Both the position numbers and the translations under genes were made by a program. Source: Colwellia sp. MB3u-45 (lineage in GTDB: Bacteria; Pseudomonadota; Gammaproteobacteria; Enterobacterales; Alteromonadaceae). From it: a stretch of DNA of 64,000 nucleotides. A model generated the notes under the pieces. That model had not been told where the DNA came from. It saw only the letters and a program-made list of their open reading frames with translations, and searched no databases. Shown in pieces: positions 40,891 to 49,075 of the stretch; the stretch's first letter is position 1; each line of letters starts with the position of its first letter. The DNA lies in the NCBI RefSeq assembly GCF_014077005.1, contig NZ_JACGVC010000049.1:496001-560000 (forward strand), in the 5' to 3' direction.

Positions 40891-42021
40891 CTAATGGGTA
40901 AGTTTTCTCAAGTGTTCTGCCACAAGTTCAGTTTGTTTAGCAATGTCAGCATTGGCTTCTGAACTTTGAACAATTTGCTCGACATGTCGTGATATTTCTT
41001 CCGTAGCTAAGACTTGTTGCTCGGCATTTACTGAAACGACTTCTGTTTCCTGTTGCACTGAGTCTGTTGCCGAGGCTATTTTTTCCAGCATTTTGTTAAC
41101 ATTTTTTGCTTTTTCACCACAAGCATTTGTTTTGTCGAAGACAAGTTTCATACTTTCAACAGTATTACTGCTTTGGCTTAATACCTGATTGATTATATTG
41201 GCTATGTGATCGCTAGAACTATTTGTGCTTATTGCTAGGTTTCTAACTTCTTCTGCCACAACAGCAAAGCCTCGACCAAAACTACCAGCGCGCGCAGCTT
41301 CAATAGATGCGTTCAATCCTAATAAATTGATTTGTGATGATATCTTTCGAATAGATTCAGTGATCAAAGTGACTTCCTGTGCCAAATCGTCTAAATCTTG
41401 CATGCCTTGTTGTGTTTGAGACACTTCTTTGCTTACCTCTAATATCGCGCCTGTTAACAAAGTAATATGATTTTGTCCACTCTGTACTATTTCATCCGCA
41501 TGCTTAGCAGAGCTGTGTACTGCGGAAATTTTACTGCTGACTTCACTAATTGATTGGCTCATTTCTAAAATTGCAGCTGCGGTCGACGATGTTGCATTAA
41601 ATTGCTTTTCCACATTGTTCGATAAACTTATCGTGGTTTCTATTACTTGGCTTGCAGAGTAAGTTACTTCCTTTAACTTATTTTTTTGCTGCTGATTAAT
41701 ACGCGATAACTCTCGAAAAGATTGTAATAGTGCAATTGACGTGTTTTTGGATAATAACGTATCGAACTTCAGGCTTCGGTAGTCAAAACTTACCGGGTCA
41801 ATATTATTTATGATTGAATTGAACTGATGTTCTTGGCGTGAAAAGGTTAATGTTAGCCCGAAAAAAAAATAAAGAATGACAGCAGAAAATAGTGCAGCCT
41901 CTGTACTTCCAAAAAAAGGAACAGTATTAATTAAGGTAAGCATTAATGTAATAAAACAGATTAAAGTTAGCTTAAGGCCTAATAATCTTATTAAATATTC
42001 AACTGGTAGAAAAATGACCAT
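40891..42021 (-). CDS. Methyl-accepting chemotaxis protein without a periplasmic sensor domain
   Basis: This 376-residue protein has two or three closely spaced N-terminal membrane helices (residues about 8-62) with no room for a sensor. A short linker follows, then a cytoplasmic MCP signalling domain. The tip is [20 protein letters not shown], two substitutions from the common [20 protein letters not shown], and [22 protein letters not shown] follows. No HAMP domain is evident. It must get its input from another protein, and the downstream NIT-like gene is the obvious candidate. Confidence 0.88.
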   Translation of the reverse strand: MVIFLPVEYLIRLLGLKLTLICFITLMLTLINTVPFFGSTEAALFSAVILYFFFGLTLTFSRQEHQFNSIINNIDPVSFDYRSLKFDTLLSKNTSIALLQSFRELSRINQQQKNKLKEVTYSASQVIETTISLSNNVEKQFNATSSTAAAILEMSQSISEVSSKISAVHSSAKHADEIVQSGQNHITLLTGAILEVSKEVSQTQQGMQDLDDLAQEVTLITESIRKISSQINLLGLNASIEAARAGSFGRGFAVVAEEVRNLAISTNSSSDHIANIINQVLSQSSNTVESMKLVFDKTNACGEKAKNVNKMLEKIASATDSVQQETEVVSVNAEQQVLATEEISRHVEQIVQSSEANADIAKQTELVAEHLRKLTH

Positions 42022-42469
42022 AATAATTCATATACACTCAATTTAATTGCATTTTTCCTAAAGCAAGATATACGCCAAAACATAATCAACTGTTTTTAAA
42101 GTATTATTTTAAAATATACCCATTTAAAAACCGCTTTCTGGTAATAAAATGGTGCAATTGCACTAAAAAAAGGGGTTTCAAACTTAATTATCGAACTCCT
42201 GTCAATTATGAAGTGAGTTGCTGCCAGTGGTAGAGTAATCAGTTAATATTAAAAAAGCTTAACTAAGTGTTACAAAATAGGATCAAAGATTTTATAACGC
42301 CTCGTGCCCCTTTGCACCAGAGGAGTACGAAAAATATGTCAGCTATATAATCGGAAAGTTGACCTTTTTGTTTAACCTATTTATGTCAACACTACGCACA
42401 AAGTTAGCATTAGCAGTTTTATGATGAACGACGGCTGTGGCCTAGTTGTCTGTCAGCCTAGATGACTCA
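42022..42469. other. Upstream region of the sensorless chemoreceptor
   Basis: About 450 bp with no convincing gene. A short plus-strand frame near 42172-42234 (LNYRTPVNYEV) recalls the end of IS3-type transposases but is too short to call. A promoter for the minus-strand chemoreceptor pair presumably lies near 42030-42120. Confidence 0.3.
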
Positions 42470-42625
42470 ATGACAAAACTTCCATCAAAAAAATATATAT
42501 TTCAATCAATGGGCAACGTCGGCGATCAGGAGACTGTTAACTTAAATTTTTTGAAAGATATTTTGGTATCTAAACCTAATAATTTCAGTTTCCAACTTTA
42601 TCTAGAACCCACAGCAAGTGTGTAA
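42470..42625 (+). CDS. Hypothetical 51-residue protein or gene fragment
   Basis: The frame begins ATG ACA AAA CTT and encodes MTKLPSKKYIFQSMGNVGDQ, then ETVNLNFLKDILVSKPNNFS, ending LYLEPTASV. The composition looks protein-like, with alternating polar and hydrophobic residues. However, there is no clear Shine-Dalgarno and no family I recognise. It may be a real small protein or the end of a decayed gene. Confidence 0.25.
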   Translation: MTKLPSKKYIFQSMGNVGDQETVNLNFLKDILVSKPNNFSFQLYLEPTASV

Positions 42626-42688
42626 ATTCAGAGCACCTTAGCCTTCTATATTGTTATGCAAGCGTTAACGCCATAGAATATATAGGCT

Positions 42689-42720
42689 GATACCCACTAT
42701 CATTTAAGGTAGTGGGTATC
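42689..42720. repeat. 11-bp hairpin downstream of truC
   Basis: GATACCCACTA (42689-42699) pairs with TAGTGGGTATC (42710-42720) around a 10-base loop. There is no U-run on either side. It lies about 110 bp beyond the truC stop. Confidence 0.55.
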
Positions 42721-42832
42721 AAGCTAACGTAGTTAGGTTAAATCCTGCAACAAAAAATGAGGATGTAAATTAACAGCCCCGTGATTCGTTAGATTGAGAC
42801 AAATAATACACCACGACTGTAAAAGCCGAGTA

Positions 42833-43585
42833 TTACCATTTAAAGACATTAAATATCTGCTGCCATTGTTCATCAAACTCAGCTTCAATTAACATTTCTA
42901 GCCCTGTTACGGGGTGAATAAACTCCACCTGTTTAGCCATTAACATTAAACGTTTAAAACCAAAGTGTTCACCAAAAAATGGATTTTGCTTATTGTCACC
43001 ATAATTTATATCACCAATGATAGGGTGGCGTAAGTGAGCAAGATGTCGACGAATTTGGTGACGGCGTCCCGTATGAGGTTGACATTTAATTAACGAATAT
43101 CGCACGCTTGTATAATTACCTAAGGGCACCGGCAATGACGCAATAGCGACTGACTTGTAAAATGTTTCTGCACTTTGCGCGTCTTTATCACGGCTAACAT
43201 TTTTATCTCCTAAATCATCAAGCTTTTCTTTTAATGGGTGATCAATAACCCCTTCATTTAGCAAATGTCCCCGCGTTAAGGCAAAATAAGTTTTTTTTAT
43301 CTTCCTCTCGCTAAACGCTTGCCCCATTAAGCGAGCTACATCCTGGGTTAAGGCAAATAACAACACACCTGATGTGGGTCTATCAAGCCGATGTAATGGG
43401 TAAACATATTGGCCAATTTGATCACGAATAAGTTGTAAAGCAAAGTAAATTTCATCTTTGTCCATAAAGCTTCGGTGGACAAAAAGCCCTGGGGGTTTAT
43501 CAACAGCCACAAGATATTCATCTTGATATAAAATTTTCAATAGTGGTTTTTCAACAATTACCGTACCCGCATTTTTAATTGTCAT
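42833..43585 (-). CDS. truC: tRNA pseudouridine(65) synthase TruC
   Basis: This 250-residue RluA-family enzyme closely follows E. coli TruC: ILYQDEYLVAVDKPPGLFVH, the catalytic loop HRLDRPTSGVLLFAL with its Asp, HTGRRHQIRRHLAHLRHPII, and FGFKRLMLMAKQ. It isomerises U65 in some tRNAs. It is divergent from the DUF3549-DUF3301 pair, the arrangement seen in other marine gammaproteobacteria. Confidence 0.93.
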   Translation of the reverse strand: MTIKNAGTVIVEKPLLKILYQDEYLVAVDKPPGLFVHRSFMDKDEIYFALQLIRDQIGQYVYPLHRLDRPTSGVLLFALTQDVARLMGQAFSERKIKKTYFALTRGHLLNEGVIDHPLKEKLDDLGDKNVSRDKDAQSAETFYKSVAIASLPVPLGNYTSVRYSLIKCQPHTGRRHQIRRHLAHLRHPIIGDINYGDNKQNPFFGEHFGFKRLMLMAKQVEFIHPVTGLEMLIEAEFDEQWQQIFNVFKW

Positions 43586-43672
43586 GTTAATTTATTTTTC
43601 TCTCTGATATTAACTTTTATTGCTCAAAATAATCTGGTTAATACCTCACAGGCCAAATGGTCAATATTCGTT

Positions 43673-43704
43673 ATTGTTGTATTGTTGTATTGTTGTATTG
43701 TTGT
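43673..43704. repeat. 8-bp tandem repeat ATTGTTGT, four exact copies
   Basis: Four head-to-tail copies of ATTGTTGT lie in the truC-DUF3549 intergenic region (43586-43992), about 90 bp upstream of truC. The rest of that interval is AT-rich and should contain the two divergent promoters. The unit length equals that of the array behind map, though the sequence differs. Confidence 0.88.
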
Positions 43705-43992
43705 TATTAATCGTTCGATAAAAATAGTACTTAGCCAATTTAGCGGTCAAAAATAGATTTTTACCTTCTCAGATTTAGTGCTGGATCTATTAACGTCACA
43801 GCAGTGCTACTTTAAGTGCTAAATAGAAATTGTGCAGTATAAATTTTATAGATAGAAGATAATAATCATTGCCGTTACCTAAAATCACAGGATAAAGATT
43901 AACGGTGGAGTTAAAGCAGCGTTATCTCTATAATGTTGTGTCATAACAACACCTAGCCACTTATTAAACTTTTAATAGCGACAGTAGATTCT

Positions 43993-45033
43993 ATGAGTAT
44001 AACTTCGGACACTATTTCTTCAATTTCAGCATTACTGAACTTATCAGATTCTCAATATTGTATTTACGACATCGGTCGTCGAGTAGATAAAATATCAATA
44101 GAGCAATTTGAACAAATTGAAGCAGCTCAACTGCCTTACCCCTTTCCAATTCAAGGTCATGCAATGCTTGCCATTGCATTTTGGCAAAAGCAATCTACTA
44201 GCCCTTACTTATGGTTTGTCAAACTACCGTTAGATGAACGAGGTCTATTAAATCAAGGAGCTAGGAATCATTTTATTGCCATTATTGTTGAAGCCTTAGG
44301 TGAAAACCTTACGGTAAATCCAACCGAGCAACAAGAAGCGTTACTGAAGAAAAATCCTTATCACTTTACACCGGCCCAGTATAAATTAGCCGCGATAAAT
44401 AGTGTTTTGTCAACGTCGCTTAAACAAGCGGCCAGCAAGTTTTATGCACCTGCACAACGTTACTTATCGGGTGTCAACGGATGGGAAGCTTGGCAAGACC
44501 TTGGGGTACAAGGTTTATCTGACTTTGCCTTTCGACTCAACGAAGCTAACAACAGTGAGGTTTTAACCAACGCTTTAAGTTACTTGCCTGAACAAGTACT
44601 TGTTCCCTTATCTTCTGCACTTGAAAACGTTAGCTTACCTGTTGACGTTATTGAGCAAATAACACTACGTTTTCAACAAGCACAAGCCAGTAACAATACC
44701 GTCATTACCATCGCGTTGTTACGTGCACTTGCATCGAGTACAGAGCACACTTATAGTCAAAGCCTGCTGAATAATTTAATCATTAATCAAAGGTTAGATG
44801 AAGATATACTGATTATTATTGCGGGTCGTTTATGGCCAATATTAAGTACGGAAAAAATGCTTTTTGTCTACTTAGAGCATTTAATAAAAGATAAAAACAA
44901 GGCCTTATTTTCAGCAATATTTAAAGATTTAGTTGCAATACCGATGATACGCCCCGTACTATTGCAAGCCATTCGTTCACCAAAACGCAGCCCTGATTTG
45001 GCCCAAGCCATTGGCACGCTTTTTAAACCATAG
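43993..45033 (+). CDS. DUF3549 family protein
   Basis: This 346-residue protein begins with ISALLNLSDSQYCIYDIGRRVDKISIEQF and has PYPFPIQGHAMLAIAFW, which I recognise as DUF3549. The C-terminal half looks like HEAT-type helical repeats (LSDFAFRLNEANNSEVLTNALS and later units). It is probably cytosolic, since no signal or membrane helix is seen. DUF3549 genes typically lie next to a DUF3301 gene and near truC, as here. The function is unknown. Confidence 0.8.
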   Translation: MSITSDTISSISALLNLSDSQYCIYDIGRRVDKISIEQFEQIEAAQLPYPFPIQGHAMLAIAFWQKQSTSPYLWFVKLPLDERGLLNQGARNHFIAIIVEALGENLTVNPTEQQEALLKKNPYHFTPAQYKLAAINSVLSTSLKQAASKFYAPAQRYLSGVNGWEAWQDLGVQGLSDFAFRLNEANNSEVLTNALSYLPEQVLVPLSSALENVSLPVDVIEQITLRFQQAQASNNTVITIALLRALASSTEHTYSQSLLNNLIINQRLDEDILIIIAGRLWPILSTEKMLFVYLEHLIKDKNKALFSAIFKDLVAIPMIRPVLLQAIRSPKRSPDLAQAIGTLFKP

Positions 45034-45041
45034 GCATTCTC

Positions 45042-45344
45042 ATGGAAAATATTTACTATCTACTTTTTATCGGCTTACTCTTTTGGTATTTTGTATATTT
45101 ACGAAAAGTATCTGAGTATGCTCGCTCCCATGTTGATAAATATTGTAAAGATGAAAATTTGCAATTTATAGCGATAGCGCGTTTATCGAGTCGATTTAGG
45201 TTCTCTAAACGCTTAGGACCACATTGGTTAAGTCATTTTGATTTTGAATTTAGTGGTGATGGTGAATCTACATACCATGGCACAATGATATTACGCGGTT
45301 ACAAACTTGACAATATCGACACGCCCCCTTACCGAGTTAACTAA
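45042..45344 (+). CDS. DUF3301 family small membrane protein
   Basis: This 100-residue protein has one N-terminal membrane helix (YYLLFIGLLFWYFVYLRKV) and a short cytoplasmic domain with LQFIAIARLSSRFRFSKRLG and FEFSGDGESTYHGTMILRG, the DUF3301 pattern. It starts 8 bp after the DUF3549 gene and ends just before a strong terminator, so the two form a bicistron. The function is unknown. Confidence 0.82.
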   Translation: MENIYYLLFIGLLFWYFVYLRKVSEYARSHVDKYCKDENLQFIAIARLSSRFRFSKRLGPHWLSHFDFEFSGDGESTYHGTMILRGYKLDNIDTPPYRVN

Positions 45345-45374
45345 CACAACGCTGAATAAATAAGCAGGTAAAGG

Positions 45375-45401
45375 AAAAGCGACCTTAAGTCGCTTTTTTT
45401 T
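45375..45401 (+). terminator. Terminator of the DUF3549-DUF3301 operon
   Basis: AAAAGCGAC (45375-45383) pairs with GTCGCTTTT (45389-45397), loop of 5, followed by a run of T. Confidence 0.88.
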
Positions 45402-45818
45402 GATTTCGCTAATTATGCCCTTAACATATCGTTCCAAAAGGGTCTGTTCACTCCATGAATAACCTAAACGTCCTGCAAAGTATCCATATTAACCTAAATA
45501 TATAACCTAATACTCTCTGAGCAATAAATTGATTAACGCTATAAATACAACGCTATTTTTTCTCTGTACTTAATCGTCTCCCTAGCTCTGTGCCTACTTA
45601 ACAGTATGGAGTCTACTTTAATTGATGTGCTAAAATAGCTAGATAAACTTTTATTTTTATTAGTTTGATAAATGCCTATAAATGCACAAACAAATATCTC
45701 AGATAAACTGACTTCGCAGGCTAAATTAGTTACCCTTGATAACTCTCATTGAGTTTTATTTTAGTAATTTTCAAGTTAGCGTATACCGCCATATAGCTAA
45801 CTTATTTTTGGAGGTCTT
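45402..45818. other. Intergenic region before the DUF805 gene
   Basis: About 415 bp with no gene I can support. A small hairpin (AACTC-TCATT-GAGTT then TTATTTT, about 45740-45762) could act as a weak terminator or attenuator. A perfect GGAGG at 45810-45814 sets the start of the next gene. Confidence 0.4.
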
Positions 45819-46937
45819 TTGCAACTTATTAAGTCGCTATTTTGCTGGCACGGTTTTGATAACCGACAACGTTTTATCTTTATTAGTCTTACATGTTTTC
45901 TTGCTTTTATCATACTAAATGAAAGCTTGAGTGATCATAAATTCAGCGCCATTTTTATACTGTTATTATGTTCATCAACATACTTAGCGGCTACTCGGCG
46001 CCGACTCAATGATGCGCACCTACATAACACTTGGATTCTAGCGCCTGCGGGCAGTTTTTTGGTAACAGGTTTTTTCATTGTTTTTACTGGCTACAACAGC
46101 AGCTATTGGTTGCTATTAATACCTTTACTTATGATGGTAGTACTTTTAACTTACCCAAGTAAAAGTCAAAAGCGCTATATACTTGGTTATAATGGTCCAG
46201 TTAATTTATCTGATTTTCAACAACTAAAAAAAACTAACTCTCGTAACAGCCAACGTATTGAACCTACTATGAATAGTGTCAATATCAGTCAATCTTCAAT
46301 TAATAAAAATGATTATTCGCCACTTGCAGATAACAATCAAAATACCTCTTCAACCACCCATGCCAATCACTTCAGTGATAGTTCGCAAGATAAAGTCGAA
46401 CTTGCTGAGTCAATTCGCTTAGCGCTTTTTAGCAAAAAAAATAGCCAACTCACTATAGCCTTGATTAGCTTTTTATTAGTAATAGCATTCATTATATCAA
46501 TGCTATTTGCTAAACCAACACCGGCTGATAATCCTGTGGAACACACAAGTGAAATTCAAAAAACAGCAAAAGAATTTCAACATCAAATAACATTACCAGA
46601 CAACTTCTCTATCATGATCGCTGCTGATAACGCTATTGTCATCCAGTGGCAAGCTAGTGTTAAAGATAACCTTAACGTTTGGTCCCTAGGCACTGCTGCA
46701 GGTGATAAAAGTTGTAAAAGCATCGAGTTTACGAAAGAAGAAGTGATCAGAACCTATAGTGTCAGCACAATAGATAACAAGTATTATGCCTATTTTTCGC
46801 CATTAGACACCAAAGCGTTAATTAAAAATATCGCTTTTAAAAACAAATTTTTACTCTGCGGTTACAGTTTCTCATTAAAAGGTAGTCAAGCTAGGTTAGG
46901 GAAATCGCCTTTTTATGCCAATTTAATTGAATATTAA
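45819..46937 (+). CDS. DUF805-type membrane protein with a C-terminal globular domain
   Basis: The start is a TTG placed four bases after a perfect GGAGG, which is decisive because no ATG lies near. The first 115 residues are a DUF805-like membrane domain: FDNRQRFIFISLTCF and the typical RRRLNDAHLHNTW, then three more helices. A polar, Ser/Asn-rich linker follows (about 130-205), then another helix (LTIALISFLLVIAFIISMLFA, about 213-233). The C-terminal domain of about 130 residues has no family I recognise and two cysteines (KSCKS, FLLCGYS) that may pair. The gene is monocistronic. Confidence 0.6.
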   Translation: MQLIKSLFCWHGFDNRQRFIFISLTCFLAFIILNESLSDHKFSAIFILLLCSSTYLAATRRRLNDAHLHNTWILAPAGSFLVTGFFIVFTGYNSSYWLLLIPLLMMVVLLTYPSKSQKRYILGYNGPVNLSDFQQLKKTNSRNSQRIEPTMNSVNISQSSINKNDYSPLADNNQNTSSTTHANHFSDSSQDKVELAESIRLALFSKKNSQLTIALISFLLVIAFIISMLFAKPTPADNPVEHTSEIQKTAKEFQHQITLPDNFSIMIAADNAIVIQWQASVKDNLNVWSLGTAAGDKSCKSIEFTKEEVIRTYSVSTIDNKYYAYFSPLDTKALIKNIAFKNKFLLCGYSFSLKGSQARLGKSPFYANLIEY

Positions 46938-47091
46938 TTTGACCTAAAAATAAAAAAACCAGCATTGAATTAATTGATGATTGGATTTAAAGAGGGGTTA
47001 ATGGCCTTGTTTAAAATAAGCTTTAACAAAATTTCTTGTTAGATTGGCTTAAAATTAGACTGGCATTAGTACGTTGAGTGAATTTTAGACG
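46938..47091. other. Intergenic stretch between the DUF805 gene and the CsrB-like RNA
   Basis: Plain AT-rich sequence. It separates the convergent DUF805 gene from the 3' end of the CsrB-like RNA. Confidence 0.4.
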
Positions 47092-47116
47092 AAAAAAAAG
47101 CGGTTCAATGAACCGC
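47092..47116 (-). terminator. Terminator of the CsrB-like RNA
   Basis: On the minus strand GCGGTTC and GAACCGC (47110-47116 and 47100-47106) form a 7-bp stem with a 3-base loop, followed by eight T. Confidence 0.9.
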
Positions 47117-47220
47117 ATTTCTATAACTAGCTTATATGCATCCTGCATAAATATATAATGTTCCCTCTTCATCCATAAAGAGCTATCCCTAGCCTTTCCT
47201 AGCAAACCTTTTGCTGTCCA

Positions 47221-47325
47221 TATTGTCCTTAATAATAACTATCCTAGTTACATCATATTGTCCTTAATAGTAACTATCCTAGTTACATCCTATTATCCTT
47301 AATAATAACTATCCTAGTTACATCA
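47221..47325 (-). repeat. Three 35-bp tandem repeats inside the CsrB-like RNA
   Basis: Units at 47221-47255, 47256-47290 and 47291-47325 are nearly identical, with one to three differences. On the minus strand each unit supplies an AACTA-GGA-TAGTT hairpin and an AAGGA element, that is, two potential CsrA sites. Confidence 0.93.
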
Positions 47326-47469
47326 ATTGTCTATATTCATCTTCCTGATGATTATTCCGTGACAACTATTCAATCTATCCTTGTGAGACATCCTATCTCT
47401 TTGCTAATCTAAGCATCCTAGTGGTAAACCATTACCGTTATTCGTAATCCCTTTGTCTTCCTGACAGGT

Positions 47470-47499
47470 ATAATAGTAGACTAAATGCTAGCTTTTCAA
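47470..47499 (-). promoter_or_regulatory. Sigma70-type promoter of the CsrB-like RNA
   Basis: On the minus strand TTGAAA (47499-47494) and TATTAT (47475-47470) are separated by 18 bp. They place the start of transcription near 47465-47462, just at the 5' GTCAGGAAGAC hairpin. Confidence 0.7.
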
Positions 47500-47632
47500 A
47501 GTAGGTGATTTAAAAAAAACATCAAAAAATCAATCGCAGCATTGAAAAATAAAAAATAAACCTATAAAAACAACAGCTTAAAATAAATAAAAATATGTAC
47601 ATGCCTATCAAAAGTATTATATCTTACAGTAA

Positions 47633-47650
47633 TGTGAGACATGTCTTACA
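47633..47650. promoter_or_regulatory. GacA/UvrY-type upstream activating palindrome
   Basis: TGTGAG-ACATGT-CTTACA is one base from the consensus TGTAAG-N6-CTTACA bound by GacA/UvrY/VarA response regulators. Its centre lies about 177 bp upstream of the predicted RNA start, close to the distance known for csrB in E. coli and rsmZ-type genes in Pseudomonas. Confidence 0.75.
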
Positions 47651-47862
47651 TTGAGTTAGCGCATTCAGGTGTACGAAAAACAAACTACTAGTATTGTGCC
47701 CCTTGCATTTTAAGATGCAGACTTGTGCAAGCTGAGAAAGGGTTCGCTACCAGACATAATTTAAGGCAGCACAATATAGGGTGAAAGTAACAGAAAGTTG
47801 GTTACCAGAGCCAAAAGCGTTTATTCTCGGCAACTGCGTGTGTGTCACCTTAGTAACTCAGA

Positions 47863-47944
47863 TTTAGGTGGGAGCGTCTATATTGGAGTCTCTATGTGGG
47901 AGCGTTTATATAAAAGCCTTTAGGTAAGAGTCTCTATATAAAAG
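47863..47944. repeat. Imperfect direct repeats
   Basis: Degenerate copies of a motif close to TTTAGGTGGGAG-TCTCTATATAAAAG follow one another (units from about 47863, 47886, 47897 and 47919). They lie in the otherwise featureless 47651-48242 region between the GacA-type box and the GNAT gene. No function can be assigned. Confidence 0.5.
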
Positions 47945-48242
47945 TATTGCCAAAATCGATAACACCAAAGGTGACGCTTTCTTGGCTTGCTCGTTGGGAG
48001 TTAAGTTAGAAATGATAAGGGTCTATAACAAAAAGCCTACTAGAAATGTTATGAGAAAATCTTTTAGTTAGTTAAGTGCTAATGTCGCTATAACATCACA
48101 GCCAATAACTAAATGCCAGTCGCCCATAATCAATGAAAACCATAACCCTAGTGACGAGTTGATGATTTAGCTAGCGAGCTAAAGTAAAGCTTTTGGTTGT
48201 ATCACTTTACTTATATAAAATTGACAGCTAAATGCTTAAGAA

Positions 48243-48893
48243 TTAACTTTCCGCTGCTTCTCGATAATAAACCATCAAAGAACCAGAGACATTACCAACA
48301 GCAACTTCTTTAATGAACTGATAGTTTACGTCTTTAAAAAATGCTTTATATTTTTTACTGGTAGCGTAAACAGCAACGCCTTCACTGTCTTTGTGCTCTG
48401 CTAAAATGGTATTTACCGCTGCCATTAAATAATGACCAAAGCCATGGTGTTGATGTAATGGATGTATAGCAATAAAAGACAACATGTGAAATTTTTTCAA
48501 CGGAACTGTCGCTAAAACAATATTTTCTTTTTCAATCATTTGTTTGGTACTAAAATAACCGGCACCCAGCATCATTTTCAAGCGCCAATGCCAAAATCGC
48601 TCAGATGACACACCTTCTTCAGGGTTATTTAAGCAGGCAACACCCACCATGGTTTCACCTAAATACAAACCGATCATTGGCTGCTTTGCTTGCCAAAAAA
48701 CATTCAGTTCTTCGCGTATCGCTGCCCGTAAGCGTTGTTCATAATCGCTTTTATCCGCAGAGAATATTTCAAGAAACACCGGGTCATCATGATACGCTTG
48801 GTATAATAATGATGCGGCTAATTTTAAATCTTCAGCCGAAAGGTATGCAGCTTTTATATCGACATTGGTTTTTTCAATGACTTCTGGTGACAT
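48243..48893 (-). CDS. GNAT family N-acetyltransferase
   Basis: This 216-residue protein has the GNAT acetyl-CoA loop as FIAIHPLHQHHGFGHYLMAAV, with H-H-G-F-G as a variant of the Q/R-x-x-G-x-G/A motif. The N-terminal DLKLAASLLYQAYHDDPVFLEIF and the PMIGLYLGETMVGVACL strand pair are also typical. The C-terminal GVAVYATSKKYKAFFKDVNYQFI is the usual closing strand. The substrate is unknown. It has no operon partner. Confidence 0.8.
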   Translation of the reverse strand: MSPEVIEKTNVDIKAAYLSAEDLKLAASLLYQAYHDDPVFLEIFSADKSDYEQRLRAAIREELNVFWQAKQPMIGLYLGETMVGVACLNNPEEGVSSERFWHWRLKMMLGAGYFSTKQMIEKENIVLATVPLKKFHMLSFIAIHPLHQHHGFGHYLMAAVNTILAEHKDSEGVAVYATSKKYKAFFKDVNYQFIKEVAVGNVSGSLMVYYREAAES

Positions 48894-49075
48894 CTAGAGT
48901 CCCTCATAAATAGTACGATTTTTATTGTTTTTTTATCTATCAACCATATCAGGATATTAGAAATCAGGTCAAACTTTATTACTATACATAAGCGACAAGC
49001 CACGCTATTTTCGCTAATAGTCGCTTTATTACTGCGAAATAACATAACCTTGTCAGTTTAATTTATTTTTTAATA

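Larger units (their letters stand above)
47092..47465 (-). ncRNA. csrB: CsrB-type regulatory RNA (CsrA-sequestering)
   Basis: Read on the minus strand, this about 374-nt segment holds 20 GGA motifs and no useful coding frame. Many GGAs sit in small hairpin loops: GTC-AGGAA-GAC at the very 5' end, GAGA-TAGGATG-TCTC, CATC-AGGAA-GATG, AACTA-GGA-TAGTT three times, CTCTT-TATGGATG-AAGAG, and TATGCA-GGA-TGCATA. The 3' end is a 7-bp GC-rich stem with eight U. E. coli CsrB is of similar length, begins with a similar GGA-bearing leader, and ends the same way. This RNA should titrate the translational repressor CsrA. The gene neighbourhood (truC and syd on the two sides) also matches csrB in E. coli, from memory. 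Confidence 0.88.

Noticed and set aside
42172-42234. Frame reading LNYRTPVNYEV, like the end of an IS3-type transposase
   Set aside because: Only about 11 residues look similar. There is no further transposase sequence and no inverted repeats, so chance similarity cannot be excluded.
47023-47205. 60-codon minus-strand frame inside the CsrB-like RNA
   Set aside because: The frame runs through the terminator stem and U-run and has no ribosome site; the GGA hairpins explain the sequence better.
47221-47325. CRISPR array reading of the 35-bp repeats
   Set aside because: The units abut directly with no spacers and no cas genes are near.
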